From Siphonodentalium dalli (taxonomy: Eukaryota > Mollusca > Scaphopoda > Gadilida > Siphonodentaliidae): a DNA stretch of 64,000 bases. The notes under the pieces are model-generated. The model had not been told where the DNA came from and did no database searches. It was given only the letters and a program-made list of their open reading frames with translations. The stretch lies in the NCBI GenBank assembly GCA_032622095.1, contig CP136066.1, positions 156,077,152-156,141,151 of the forward strand. The letters are read 5' to 3'. Below, one piece after another: positions 32,336 through 44,129 of the stretch. The position numbers and the translations under genes are program-made. Each line of letters starts with the position of its first letter. Within the stretch, counting starts at the first letter, position 1.

Positions 32336-33350
32336 TTTCGGTACAATGTTCACTCGCAGGAAAAAAGTAAAATATTTGCAATCACCATCTTATGTATTGT
32401 ACAGACATCGCGAAAATCCACAAAAGCATTCATCCTTTTTACGTTGAAAACGAGTTGAAAAGATCGAAAGTGGAACGCTCTTTATTAGCTGCGGCTTATG
32501 TGAAACAAAATCATGGACGCTCTTTGTCTGTGACGATATTTGTTACCACACACTCAAAATCGATATCTGAGCAACATAATCACATAATAATGCGCTCATT
32601 GGCACGATACAATTATATTATCGAATATAAAACGCACCATTGGTAGTTCAAACTTTTATGCATGGTATCAAATTGGACCGTGGTCATTAAACGGACATGG
32701 CTCATTCGAGCATCCAAATTTGTTCTACGTAATTTGGAAGGAGGTATAAGATAGGTTGACAAATACACGAAATATTGACACACGGCCGTATATTCTCTGA
32801 AAAAAATACTTGCCATTGTCACAGCCATTTCCCAGCTGTTTTCAAGTTTTCGCACAGAAGTGAAATAAACGCTCTTTATTTCTACCATATCGAGGATAGC
32901 ATAATAAAAAGCGCTCTTTATTGTTCCATGCCGTGCACCTGGCTGTTGTCTGTTTGGGACCCAAACACCACATTCAATGTTGTATTATTATGACTTAAAC
33001 GCGTCTTTATGTGACATATATACCCATAGAAAGGTAGTATTTGTCGTCCTATAGCAATACCGGGAAAACATTAAAAGTGAATATTATTAGATGTAGTTTG
33101 GAGCGCAAACCGCCATGTCAGCCCACGTGGCTTTAATACCCTCATTGGCATCATAAAAGTTTATTCTCGTATATAAAACGCACCAATTATAGTTCTGTGG
33201 TATCAAATGTGGGTCTTTAAAGTTATATTCAGGGTTCCAGATCTCAGGCTACAACAACATACCGAATCTAAGTTAACATAACACCGGAAAAAAATGTTAG
33301 AAATCAATCGTGACAAACAAACTAGACTTACCAAAACAATGTTATTTTAT
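32336..33350. other. Intergenic DNA with three AACGCTCTTTATT motifs
   Basis: Motif copies at 32474, 32868 and (one mismatch) 32910. GTATATAAAACGCACCA occurs near 32625 and 33170. No gene recognised. Confidence 0.4.
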
Positions 33351-33351
33351 T

Positions 33352-33812
33352 AAAGGTACTCAATCCTATCAGAGGGTCCCCATATCATCAAGATACAACA
33401 ACAACAACATTTCTTCAAAATACGCGTTAGTTTTCAGAATCGATTAATTGCAACAAAATAATGCTAACCGCTGTGAATTATGGTATCAAATTTCACAAAA
33501 CGTGTTTTTATCTTATTTATCAACAGTTTGTTCAACGATATATCGCCGTATTATCACTTGCGTCTTGACGAAATTTGGCCGTATTACCTCTTGTTTTTAG
33601 AGTAATCTATCTTCATCCGCAATTTTGACTGAGACCATCCATTTGATGGCGTATTTCTGGGCCACAAAAAATTGAATAACAAACTTCAAAAATCGATATC
33701 TGATCACTCTGAGCGTTGATGGGCAGGTTCCTCGACTCAAATCAAATATGTTTTACCACCGAAGCCAAAGAAATAGTAATTTAGGAGTGTTTAATCGGAT
33801 TGAAAACCTTTA
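33352..33812 (-). mobile_element. TIR MITE, GGTACTCAATCC family, copy 2 (reversed)
   Basis: Begins AAAGGTACTCAATCC with CAGAGGGTCCCCATATC; ends ATTGAAAACCTTTAA. The inner CCGAAGCCAAAGAAATAGTA is the complement of the other copies. Confidence 0.75.
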
Positions 33813-35205
33813 ATGAAATATTCACGCAATACTTAGGAGATAAACGTACTCCGTTGGGGATTCGAACATGAACATGGTTTGTGAATGAGCCGGCTTGGGA
33901 TTCGAGCATGAAAACAATTCGTGAACGAGCCGACAGTTCAAAACTCGTTTCATGCTCTAATCACAGAATATCCAACGAAACAGGGTACATTATCTCTATT
34001 GCAAATCAATCATCAACAAATTAAAATGATACTGCACGAAAAACTCTTTTTATCAACATGACATGCTTTGAAGTGAGATATCCTTTTTTTCGGTGATCAA
34101 CTCTATGGATACATTCCACGTGTTTACTCGCAACATCACCATAACAACCTCATGTTAACCGCGTCTATATATAAAACAACGCCCGGTTGACTCAATTGCG
34201 CGCCTCGCGGCTTCTCGGTGATGTATTTTACGCGCGTTGTCAATGATACCGTGCTTCATTCAAAATGTGTGCACGCTTCAGCGTCCGATGGTGGCGAATC
34301 GAAAACTAAAGTTAGCACCTCTCGGCAAATCAGAATGCCTGTAAACAGGACAGTGTCTTCTGGTCGCATTTCTCATTCAAAACGTTTTATATTAAACTCA
34401 AGAATCTAAATAAAATGCAAGACATTTTGTTTTTAATTTGACTTTGTCCTGAATTCATCAATAACGGAGACATACTGACATACGAATGAAGTCACTCACC
34501 AGAGTCAATTATGTTTAAACATTCGGGGGAAAACAATATCCATGCGGTCAAAACAAGTTGTATCATTTTGAACACTTGATCCTTACGGACATGTCACAGA
34601 GTTAGTAAATTCACAGAAACCCTGTGGGGGACTCGCATATATAAGAGAATACTCTGGCACATGGTCTGTAATGTTTCACTCGCGCAGCTTCCGTCATGGA
34701 AGGGTTCAATGTAGATTTTATAGTGCCCTATATACGCTTTCGTTATTTCAGGCTTGGTGTCCTTGTGTGTTTATGCACTCACCTGATGCCGTTTTGACGT
34801 TTCTGGTGACGTTGTGGGCTCTGATGCCAGGGCAGCCGGTGTGCACAGTTCCAAGTCCATTCGAGTCGTAGAGCTGATCTGTTGAAAAATTAACTGAGCA
34901 TTTATGTATATTATATCGATTATTTCAACCAGGAATCTTCAACCACTAGCTGTATATGACAATAGCTTTATTTCCTCTGGTATGGAGAGTATACATATAA
35001 CAATGTCATTCTACGGTTTTATATTTTACGTGTACAATCTGACCACCAACACAGTAAACATGACAACATGGCAGACTTAGCTCGTACAATACATTACGCA
35101 TACAAGGATACTATTTGCCTATTTTATCGTGTTTCTTCTGTTGTTTTGCACATCCCTGAAACATATCGCTTTAGTATTTTAAAGGTTTTAAAATTAACCT
35201 TTAAC
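33813..35205. other. Intergenic DNA; MITE fragment at 34610-34720
   Basis: The CTCGCATATATAAGAG and CGTCATGGAAGGGTT parts of the snap-back family are present on one side only. No supported gene. Confidence 0.4.
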
Positions 35206-35209
35206 ATTA

Positions 35210-35470
35210 TCCCTTCCATGACTGGAGTTTCCCGAAACGTTGCGGAAACTCTGTGCCAATGTATTCTCTTATATATACGAGTCTCCCATGGGAGCCTCGC
35301 ATGCACAAGAGACTTCATTGGCCTAACAATATTTACCTTGACATTGTACACAGTGCATTCTCTTATATATGTGAGGATCCACATGGGAGACTCGCATATA
35401 TAAGAGGATGCAATGAACACGAGATTTAATGCTGCACCAGCGCGGCTCCAGTCATGAAAGGGTTTTAAAT
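35210..35470. mobile_element. Snap-back MITE, CTTATATATGCGAG family, two nested hairpins
   Basis: One hairpin is centred at about 35290 and another at about 35377. The outer arms are CCATGACTGGAG (35216) and CTCCAGTCATGAAAGGG (about 35446). Confidence 0.7.
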
Positions 35471-36532
35471 ATGCATTATGCAGGGTATCGGCTCGATCTG
35501 TTCTGATTCTATCTGCTGCTCACGAAGAGACAATCAAGAATACAAACTACTACAGCAATGTCCTAAATAATTAACTCAGTGGGAGCTTTCCGATGAATGG
35601 CAACAAGCCATATTTCCGGATAAATCCTGAAAAATTACCCATAATTCTGCTGTGGTTAAGGAGTCGATTATTTAGGGCATTACTGTGTGTTCACCACAAG
35701 CCTCAGGGTGATTACCTTCCACGAAATCAGTGGTCTGGATCTCATTTAACAGAGTTTCAAAATGATATATTATACCATTAGTATATAACATTGTAAAATA
35801 GCACTATGGCAATAAGCATTGAACTTGTGTGAAACCTGTATATTCTCACTTCAATTACATGTGTGTAGGTAGGTATGTATGTATATTTATACCATTACCA
35901 ACCTATAACTAAAGGTTTGGAGTGTGTTAAAAGGTGATGATGTCACTTGCCATGTCGATGGGAGGCCGTGACTGTATTTGTGTATCGTTACAAATATTAA
36001 CATGCATGCATTACATTGATTTCCCAATGAAACAACCATATGTATGTTTTTCCGTCACCATGAAATGAGATAACATCGTGGTATGGTTTAGCGGTTGAAA
36101 TGACGATTAAGGGTGAGGTCAAGTGAACAGATATGGATTGGGATTGCCATGTAAATCTTCGGAGCAAAAGTTATCTATGAAGCAGTTATCCGGAAACCAA
36201 AAGCACTTTAAAGCAGGCATATCATTGAACAACCATAATATTTAACTAGCAGGTGCGCTCGGTAAATTATAATATTTTGCAATAAATATATTTTTCAGAT
36301 TTTTTTCTGGAATTACATCACGTACATGACCTACTTTTGAAAAGAAATATCAAATTCAAAAATAAATACACCAACATAATAATGGAACAAGTTCCAATAC
36401 CACAGCAAGTCACACTCAGAAGTTTGTGCAACTCTGTGTGACGTTTGCTCCGCAGATTTTCATGGAAATCCCCATTCAAAATTTGTCACTTGACCTCCCC
36501 ATTAATCATCATAAAACAACCAAGTAACTCAC
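35471..36532. other. Intergenic or intronic DNA with a MITE arm
   Basis: 35575-35690 repeats one arm of the 17.9-kb snap-back element. The rest shows nothing recognised. If the lectin gene continues, later exons should lie here or to the left. Confidence 0.35.
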
Positions 36533-36827
36533 CATGACGCTCGCATATGGCATGCTTCAGGCCCTGGCATCCATTTGAAGACCAGTAGTATCCCTGCTCC
36601 GTCGAGTTATCTGATTCATATCCATATTTCATCACGACACAAGTGTCAAAATGTAGGTTTTGAGGTTCGTTCATTGACCAATATTGTGTTGTTGGTGCTG
36701 GGTCGATTGAGTTTCCAAACCAGTGGAAATATTGGAGGGAGTCCTTGTCTGCACTGACAACACATGATTCATTTATTGACCAACCAACAAGCATTTTGCC
36801 ATCGTCACCAAGTTTGACCAAATTATC
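36533..36827 (-). CDS. Lectin-like gene, exon 4: C-terminal half of a C-type lectin domain
   Basis: The minus strand has an acceptor with a pyrimidine tract (TTTTCCATTCAG) and the donor GTGAGT, giving a 295-nt exon starting in phase 0. It encodes the second half of a CTLD: LVGWS in the WIGL position, YFHWFG, WSMNEPQN (EPN-type sugar/Ca2+ loop), CVVMKYG, then YYWSSNGCQGLKHAICE, the classical W-x-x-x-x-C...ICE ending. EPN-like loops usually go with mannose-type binding; EPQ here is a variant. It follows the Thr-rich exon at 39772 in compatible phase. No continuation after the donor was identified. Confidence 0.8.
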
Positions 36828-37387
36828 CTGAATGGAAAACAACTTATCTAACATTGTACAAGATGCAAGATGTTTATTGCAATACACCTCAATTGACGAT
36901 GATAATTAAATAAATTATATGAACATTACATAAATATATAATTATGATATACATAAGAAATTATCGGTATATCTGTCGCTATCAATGGTCGCTTCTACTT
37001 TAGCTGTAAGTTTCCTTTATCTCATTGCTCATTATGAATAAGAATTTAACAAAATCCGGAAGATCTAAAATTTTAATAAAGGAATTGGCTAATTGAGTAA
37101 AATAATTTTCGCGTAAATCTTGGTATTGATTTAGGTATATTAACATTAGATCGGTCGATATATGTAGAAGCTTTGTACAAAGGGTGTTTTTATCGATGTT
37201 TTGAGTTTTGAGTTATTGAGTTTGAAATCGACGGTTTATTCTTGTTAACCCTTTACCCAACAAAACGGCCAAAACCGGCCAAATAAAGCTTCAACATCCT
37301 AAAATATCTTCGGTCTGTCTCAATAGAACCATACAAATATGGATATCATTGGAACCGGCTCCTTGACCACATTGTGATAGTTACAGT

Positions 37388-37495
37388 TATGCCCTGTGCC
37401 AGTGCATTCTCTTATATATGCGAGTCGACCATAGGTCGCCTCGCATATATAAGAGAATGCATTGGCCTAAAAAAAAGAGAATGCATTGGCACAGG
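37388..37495. mobile_element. Snap-back MITE, CTTATATATGCGAG family
   Basis: GTGCATTCTCTTATATATGC and GCATATATAAGAGAATGCAT form the arms. An extra arm end (AGAGAATGCATTGGC) follows directly, probably a second truncated insertion. Confidence 0.8.
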
Positions 37496-37825
37496 GCCCT
37501 TCTGTTGGGTAAAGGGTTAAATGGTTTAGCCATAAATGATGTGTGTGTTGCTCGCTAGTAGTCGATTAGACATGGTACATGGTCCCGTTAGAATGGCGCA
37601 AACTTAGATTAGAATGATGGACGGTCCGCAAAGTTCCTTTACAAATTGTCAACAAAAGAAGAATATAAACAATGTACAGATAATGTTGTGATTAAAGGTC
37701 GTCAATGGAAGAAGCCGGACTCCTCCGAAATCGCCCGAATTCTCGTGTAGGTTTCCGATGTCGTGGTGTTTCTTATGTCATGTACATTCATGATCATGCC
37801 GACATTGAACGCATGCATGTACGTA

Positions 37826-38207
37826 CGGTGGCTGGTTTATGACATTGTAAAAAAAAAAAAGCTCGCACGTTCGAACGTGCGAGCTCTTGCGTTCGTTCGA
37901 ACGTGCGAGCTCTTGCGTTTGAACGTGCGAGCTCTTGCGTTCGAACGTGCGAGCCCTTGCGTTCGAACGTGCGAGCTCTTACGTTCGAACGTGTGAACGT
38001 AAGGGCTCGCACGTTCGAATACAAGAGCTCGCACGTTCGAACGCAATAGCTCGCACATTCGACCGTAAGGGCTCGCACGTTCGAACGTAAGGGGTCGCAC
38101 GTTCGAACGTAAGAGCTCTTGCGTTCGAACGTATAAGAGCTCGCACGTTCTAACGTAAGGGCTCGCACATTCGAACGTTTTTTTACCATGTCCTAAACCA
38201 GCCACCG
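37826..38207. mobile_element. MITE with CGGTGGCTGG ends and a tandem palindrome interior
   Basis: CGGTGGCTGGTTTATGACAT at the left and its near-complement at the right; TA on both outer sides fits a Tc1/mariner-type target duplication. The interior (37860-38180) is an array of ~20-24-bp units such as GTTCGAACGTGCGAGCTC. Each is self-complementary, and their dominant orientation switches near 37995. Confidence 0.8.
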
Positions 38208-38440
38208 TATGTACGTGTTATTATCAAAGCTATATTATAGTTATCTCCGCGGTCGAAATCAGTCACATGTAAAATTCAAAACAATGTTTTGCACGGGCTA
38301 TTTATAAGTTATAAGTATATCTTAAATAGGTTGCCAGGTTTAAATAGTTTGTAAATTTGTTTTATGTTGCCCATATCAGAATGAGCAATGGGAGATACCA
38401 CATTGTCCTCGGCCCATTAAATGGGTACATATATAGCCTT

Positions 38441-38924
38441 AAAGGTACTCAATCCGATAAAACTCCTCTCAATTACTATTTCAATTGCTTTGGGGGTCAA
38501 AAATATTTGATTCGAGTCGAGGAAGTCACCCATCAAAGCTCAGATTTGTTAGATATCGATTTTAGAAATCTATTATTTTTCATTATCTGGAATACTTTCT
38601 GGCCCAGAATTCAGTCAAAATTGCGTTATTATTACCTCTTAATTTTAGAGTTATCCATCTTTGTCTGTTTGAATTGTGTTTTGGTGTACACATCTCGCGC
38701 ATGTTACGAAACTTACGGCAATTATTAGTACTCATCTCGAGAAACTAACAAATTTCAAAAATCAATATCTAATAACTCTGAGCTTTGTTTGATGGGTTCC
38801 TCGACTCGAATCCAATATTTTTTATCCCCAAAGCCAAAGAAATAGTAATATAAGACCCTCTGATCGGATTGTTGTTGTTGGAATATGTTGAGATGGGGAC
38901 CCTCTGTTCGGATTGAGTACCTTT
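38441..38924 (+). mobile_element. TIR MITE, GGTACTCAATCC family, copy 3
   Basis: Starts AAAGGTACTCAATCCGAT and ends ATTGAGTACCTTT. Subterminal blocks (TTGATTCGAGTCGAGGAA and its complement) make a long imperfect palindrome. A 123-aa ORF within it is incidental. Confidence 0.85.
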
Positions 38925-39771
38925 CAACACAGGAAGCGATATATTATGCTAATGTATATAAACGTGGACTAAACGCTCTTCGCGTGAATTTGTTCACACC
39001 ATAAAGAGTTCCCCCTCCTCCCTTTCAAAATAAATTATGCCAAGCTATATAATAATTACAAGCGCTAACGAGGGCATCTCTCACTGACAACTACATGCAT
39101 AGTCCGCTGTTCAGTTTATGCCACGAAAGGATAGCGCGATGGCAATGTAACACACAAAGTACGCGGTATCATAACTTGGGGACGTTTGTTAAGGAAAATG
39201 TAACCTTTCCAAAATTTAATGGCCCGCTTAATTTTCGAATCGCTATATCACATTATATAAAATATATGCCATATGCATTCTGGGAGTGAGACGGGGGGGG
39301 GGATGTTTCTTATCTATGATTTCAGCTATTTTCTTTTACTCTATGGGCACCTTCTGAGACACATACGTTCCAAATGGCGATGAATTATATATATACTCAT
39401 TACGCGCGCCGCGTGTATATACTAACGTACAAATTCTTGTTTCGCCTGGGCGCTGCCATAGCGCATGGGGGTTCTATTTATAGAATGTTAATTATTGGGA
39501 CACATTAAAAGTTGTAGTGCGACCCCGAGGCCGAGCTGTAGTGCGATCCCGAGGCTGAGCCCGGTAAAAGGTATAGTTGAGAATTTCAATTTCCTTTATT
39601 GGCGTTTACATTATGTCAATAATGTTGATTTTTGGTTTGTGATAAGCTATGCCAATTACAAATAACAGAAATGAAAAAGATTCTATAATTACAATCATGG
39701 GTATATAATATATGATCTTGAGCGCGTTATCATTTCTTACATTGGTTTTCTTGTATAATAATAAAACTCAC

Positions 39772-39982
39772 TTCGGTTGCATTCGTGGCATCGGTTACAC
39801 TCTGCTGGTTGGGTTGGCTGGTGGTCGCATTGCTTGGGGTGGTCATGGTCGTCGTCGAATTTTCCTCATCATGATTAAACACGGCGCATCTGTCTATGAG
39901 GGTCCGGTCGTCGACGTTCGGTGTCTCGCCTGTGTATTCCAGACCGATCCAGTATTGGTTCACGAACAAGTGCTTTGCTTTG
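39772..39982 (-). CDS. Lectin-like gene, exon 3: CTLD WIGL segment plus Thr/Asn-rich linker
   Basis: 211-nt exon with acceptor ATTCCAG and donor GTGAGT. It enters in phase 2 and leaves in phase 0, matching the exons on both sides. It encodes NQYWIGLEYTG (the WIGL motif of CTLDs), then a short stretch with DRCAVFN resembling the EPN/CAVM region. A low-complexity Thr/Ser/Asn linker (STTTMTTPSNATTS) with N-glycosylation-type sites (NAT, NST) follows. A short CTLD middle followed by a mucin-like spacer is unusual; the exon at 36533 supplies the missing ICE end. Confidence 0.7.
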
Positions 39983-40083
39983 CTGGAATTTATTGTTGCA
40001 TGTTATCACAAACAGGCACAGAAGAGAGGAAGGTGTGCGGTCGTGGTCAGCGGCATACTCAAAGACATCTGGTGCAATGGTGT

Positions 40084-40502
40084 TAAAGTTGCATTATCCG
40101 ATTAAACACCCCTAAATTACTATTTCGTTATCTTCGGGGATAATCAATATTTTAAACCACTCGTCAAAGCTCAGAGTGATCAGATATCGATTTTTAAATC
40201 TGTTATTTCTCGAGATATGTACTTTTTTCCCCCTGGAAAATATTCGTCAAACCGACCAAATGGCGGATCAAGATGGAGAACTCTAAAATAAGTGGCTTTA
40301 TGTTGATAATAAGGCCAAATTTGTTTGAACAACATGTTGCTAAATAACACGTTTTGGATTATTTTATTCCATATAGTTGACAGTGGTTAGCATTATGTTG
40401 TTGTAATTAGTCGATTCTGATAACTAAAGCGTATTTTGAAGATATGTTGTTGTTGTTGTTATAATGATATGGGGACCGTCTGATCGGACTGAGTACCTTT
40501 AA
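40084..40502 (+). mobile_element. TIR MITE, GGTACTCAATCC family, copy 4
   Basis: Right end ACTGAGTACCTTTAA intact, left end worn (AAAGTTGCATTATCCG). Shares CAAAGCTCAGAGTGATCAG and GTTGACAGTGGTTAGCATTA with copy 1. Confidence 0.75.
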
Positions 40503-40776
40503 TGATGCAGTTACAAAGGCAGGAAGGATTGATGAATAGGACTACTTGAATTTGTTTAATCTCAATAAAAACCGTATATATATGCATACAGTATTTGAGA
40601 CATATATTATATATAAATGTATTTGTGAAATTAATCTATACAAGCGATCTAGCAAATTACATTAATTTCATATTATTTAAAACCATGTGGTCACACTAAA
40701 AGCCGATCACACCGACCGGTGCTATCGTATGTGCCAAAGTTCCATTTACCTCGAGCAGAACGGGCATTGTTAACCT

Positions 40777-41210
40777 CTAAGTAAGGGTTAGACCACAAGA
40801 ATTGTTCTTTACCAGAATCAATCGAGTCGAAGGCGAGATTTTATTCTGGTAAAGAACTATTCGCGTGCTATGACCCACTTAGATCACAATTGATCCCACA
40901 TAACATAATGCAATCAACTGGAAATGTGCCGTTGAGCGTATTTTGACCACGACGCACAATCCGTGCGCTGGCCGCGGTTGGACACAATAGCCCAACAACA
41001 TGATTAACATGAATTAATCGCCGTTGAATGTGAATAGATATGTCCGAAACAACACGGACTGGTCCAACTTTGAAGCGCCCGTGCGATTTGCCTGTTATGA
41101 TTGCGTGTGCCTAACAATGGGATAATCACTGAATTATTCCTTCGCCAGCGTTGGAATTGGTGTGCTTTACCAAAAATCAGGGAACGATTGTAACAATGGT
41201 ATTGTTCCAC
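40777..41210 (-). repeat. Interspersed repeat, copy 2 (inverse of 15291-15797)
   Basis: Reverse complement matches copy 1 through most of its length, with small deletions. It lies within intron 2 of the lectin-like gene model. Confidence 0.75.
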
Positions 41211-43332
41211 CGGTTCCGCCAGGTACGCAAAAATAAAAAAGACACCGACCAGACCACTAGCTATCCACGGACAGGAATATACTACAATGCAGAGAATACC
41301 CATCTGCATCGATGGGCGAACGGGCAAGTTCCTAGCTAAGGCTGAAGTGAATATATTTACCCATACACTACGGTCGGATTTGTATATATCAAACTAAATT
41401 ATGAGCACTATATACTGTGAGAGTCGTGGGGGGATAGACGGGTGGTCTGAGGAATAATGTGAGAGTCGTGGGGGGGGGGGGGGGTAGACGGGTGGTCTGA
41501 GGAATGCATGTGCGAACCGTAATATCTATAACTCCATAGTAGTGGTCGGTGATAATTCTGATATGTTATTTAATGAAACTGAAAGCAATATCTCGTTTGC
41601 TATGCTAAGTGTTGGATCTGCCTGCCTGCAAAACCGTACGAAACCGACCAATGTGTCGCATATTGTTCAAATGTCGATCAATCATCCCTAGTGGTGCAAT
41701 GTCCTGGTAGAATGGAGAACAATGACGAACATTACTTAGAAGGTGGCAATTATAATTCCATAGAGCAATTGCGATGCCTCTGAGACACGGAGCCACGCAA
41801 CGAACAATGTCTCGCCAACATCACAGCTTGGAGTTTGAAAAGCTTGAACTCGAACACTGTTAAAAAGTTCGGATTGTGCCAATTTTGACAGCGCTACAGT
41901 TAAGGTATTCATAACCTAATACTGTGGCTGCATGTCTACCCAAAAGCCACGTGATAGCAATCAATTCATAGCAAGCGACGCGACCGAATAATGTTTACAG
42001 CAGGTTACTCGGTCAATATATATCCACCCCATATGACGCGATGTATGAACAGCAAGGAGTGACACGACAAACAATGCTTCGACGTGGGCATTTAGAACGC
42101 CGTAGCGCAATTTATGTGGCGCAGAATTATTCTAAACAGACAGAAATTAACGCCGCCGGTGTATACTGTTCTACAAATTTTATAAATCTGTGGTCCCATG
42201 GGGATTTTATAAATAGATAATTGTTTTTTCCGGTTATTTTGGGAAGCGTTAAAGTTGTACTGCGACCCCGGTAAAAATTGTAGTTGGAATGTCCAAGTTT
42301 GTGAAAATTCTACTGACTATGTCGATGATTTGAGAAGCTTTATTGTTTTAGGATATCGTAGGAAGGCTAATCTGGCAGTGTCAAATTGAGCTATAGCGAT
42401 GGGATATCTCGCAGGACAACACATTTCGGGTTTTCGTGGGGTGTGTATTCGCTGGATGTCTTATAGTTGCAGTGTGTAACTATTATGACCGCGTTAATTG
42501 CTTTCGATGTTTAGGTATGAACAATGCGTGGGCCATGCACACTTGAAGATTTTATGGCGGGAACACAATTTTGTATCCGCATTTAGCAGCTTTCTGGTTT
42601 GGTGAACGAAAAACCTGCAGTAATAAGCCATTAGATTTTTTGTAATAATTTGAAGGATTATTTGTTTTAACGGATTTCTGAGGCGGTGCATTAATGTAAC
42701 CAATATATTTTATATTATAATTTATATTTATGGCTAATAATATGATCTTGGGGGCGTTACCATTTCTGACTATGGTTTTCTTGTATATTATTGTGGCTGT
42801 CTGCTGACCTACTCATACTGAAAGTCACAGGTGAGCGATTACATTCAATTTAAGTGATACACCCACATACGATATATCCGCTCCAACGACGCACTTTCTC
42901 TGTGGTAGGGGGTGCAATGGCGAACAATGCTTCGGTGGGTTACTTTAGAACGCCATAGGCAAGTATGAAATCCGACTGGCCCCACCAAAGCCGATCGCAT
43001 CCGACCGTACCCGGCCGCACCCAAACGTACCGACCCAGCAGTCCGAACGAGATGGTTCTCCCGTGCAGATCGTAGGTATATATTAGTGGGGTAACGGAAA
43101 CAGCGTCAAATTGCAAGAGGCTAAACGAACAATGATAATTGGGTCCCGCTGTGTAATGGAAACTATATCAGTAACCTATACTGAAATTTTGGCAAAACCT
43201 GCGCCTGACCCTTAATTCACAATCTAGCTATTTATAATCTTGAAATCAAGATTTACTAAATTTATGTTGTTGTTGTTGTTGTTGTTGTAGTTGTGGTCAG
43301 GAAGATATAAACCGTCGTTACACAATACATAC
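41211..43332 (-). other. Rest of intron 2 of the lectin-like gene model
   Basis: Contains a tandem duplication around GAGAGTCGTGGGGGG (41419 and 41460, the second with a longer poly-G), a GTT microsatellite at 43266-43288 and no supported ORF. Confidence 0.4.
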
Positions 43333-43483
43333 TCGGTGACCATTAGTCTGAGGATTTGATTGAGGTAGTCGTGTTCTTGCTTGGTCTCTATGACGGCCAG
43401 TTGCATGCCATACTTCTCACAGCAGTATTCTGCCTTCGACCGGGACATCTCGTAATTCAGCCACTCGTATCTCGGACGGCATT
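43333..43483 (-). CDS. Lectin-like gene, exon 2: N-terminal half of a C-type lectin domain
   Basis: 151-nt exon with acceptor TATTTTGTAG and consensus donor GTATGT. Read in phase from the upstream candidate exon, it encodes CRPRYEWLNYEMSRSKAE and then CCEKYGMQLAVIET and HDYLNQIL. This is the typical start of a CTLD: a first Cys, an aromatic-W strand, the A-E-x-C helix, L-A-x-I and the E-x-x-x-L helix. It exits in phase 2 into the exon at 39982. Phase compatibility across all four exons is the strongest support for the model. CTLD proteins act outside the cell in carbohydrate or pathogen recognition. Confidence 0.8.
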
Positions 43484-43784
43484 CTACAAAATATTAAAAC
43501 ATGTACGTGTTATAAACCTTATTAAAGGCGCACCTAATTTTCGAACCCCAGATCACATTATATAAAATATATGCCATATTATATAACATTTGAAAGAGGA
43601 AGCTCCAAAATATTGTATTATCAACTTATCTGGTGCAATAAACTGTGGAATATAATAATAATCATGATTTATCACTACGTACTTTATCGCCAGGATTTAT
43701 AGATATTAGCTGTTAGATATTAGAAGTATAGTATACTTCTGCATTCTTCCAAGTGATCTGATGTTTATGGAATACTATTAGGGC

Positions 43785-44085
43785 CACTTCCTAATGTTAC
43801 GGCGCACTTTTTGTCGCATTCGGCGCACTTTTTGTCGCGTTCGGCGAGCGACAAAATGTGCGATATTAGCGCGCGCCGAAAGCGCCATTAGGCATACTAT
43901 TAGGTCCACTCCCTAATGGCGCGCGCCAGAAGCGACAAAAAGGGCGCCATTAGGGTATGTTTCGCCGCACTTTTTGTCTCTTTCGGCGCGTTACTAATGG
44001 CGCACTTTTTGTCGCTTTCGGCGCGCGCCATTAGGGAGTGGACCTAATAGTATGCCTAATGGCGCTTTTGGCGCGCGCTAATATC
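43785..44085. mobile_element. Complex snap-back element (GGCGCACTTTTTGTCGC repeats)
   Basis: CATACTATTAGGTCCACTCC at about 43891 is the inverse of GGAGTGGACCTAATAGTATG at about 44034, with arms extending through GCGCGCGCC blocks. CGCACTTTTTGTCGCATTCG units are repeated in both orientations, making several alternative hairpins. It lies in intron 1 of the lectin-like gene model. Confidence 0.8.
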
Positions 44086-44129
44086 ACACATTTTGTAGCT
44101 ATCGGGACTTTCGATAGGCTTCGGATCAC

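Larger units (their letters stand above)
36828..39771 (-). other. Intron 3 of the lectin-like gene, rich in mobile elements
   Basis: Donor GTGAGT at 39771 and acceptor at 36828. The intron holds three palindromic or TIR elements (37388, 37826, 38441). Confidence 0.6.

Noticed and set aside
35068-35403. 111-aa plus and 98-aa minus ORFs
   Set aside because: They overlap the snap-back MITE and have no domain or splice support.
36575-36757. Plus-strand ORF opposite the CTLD exon
   Set aside because: Antisense to an exon with clear splice sites and lectin motifs.
37794-38205. ORFs with RSNVRALTFERAS repeats
   Set aside because: Translation of the palindromic array inside a MITE.
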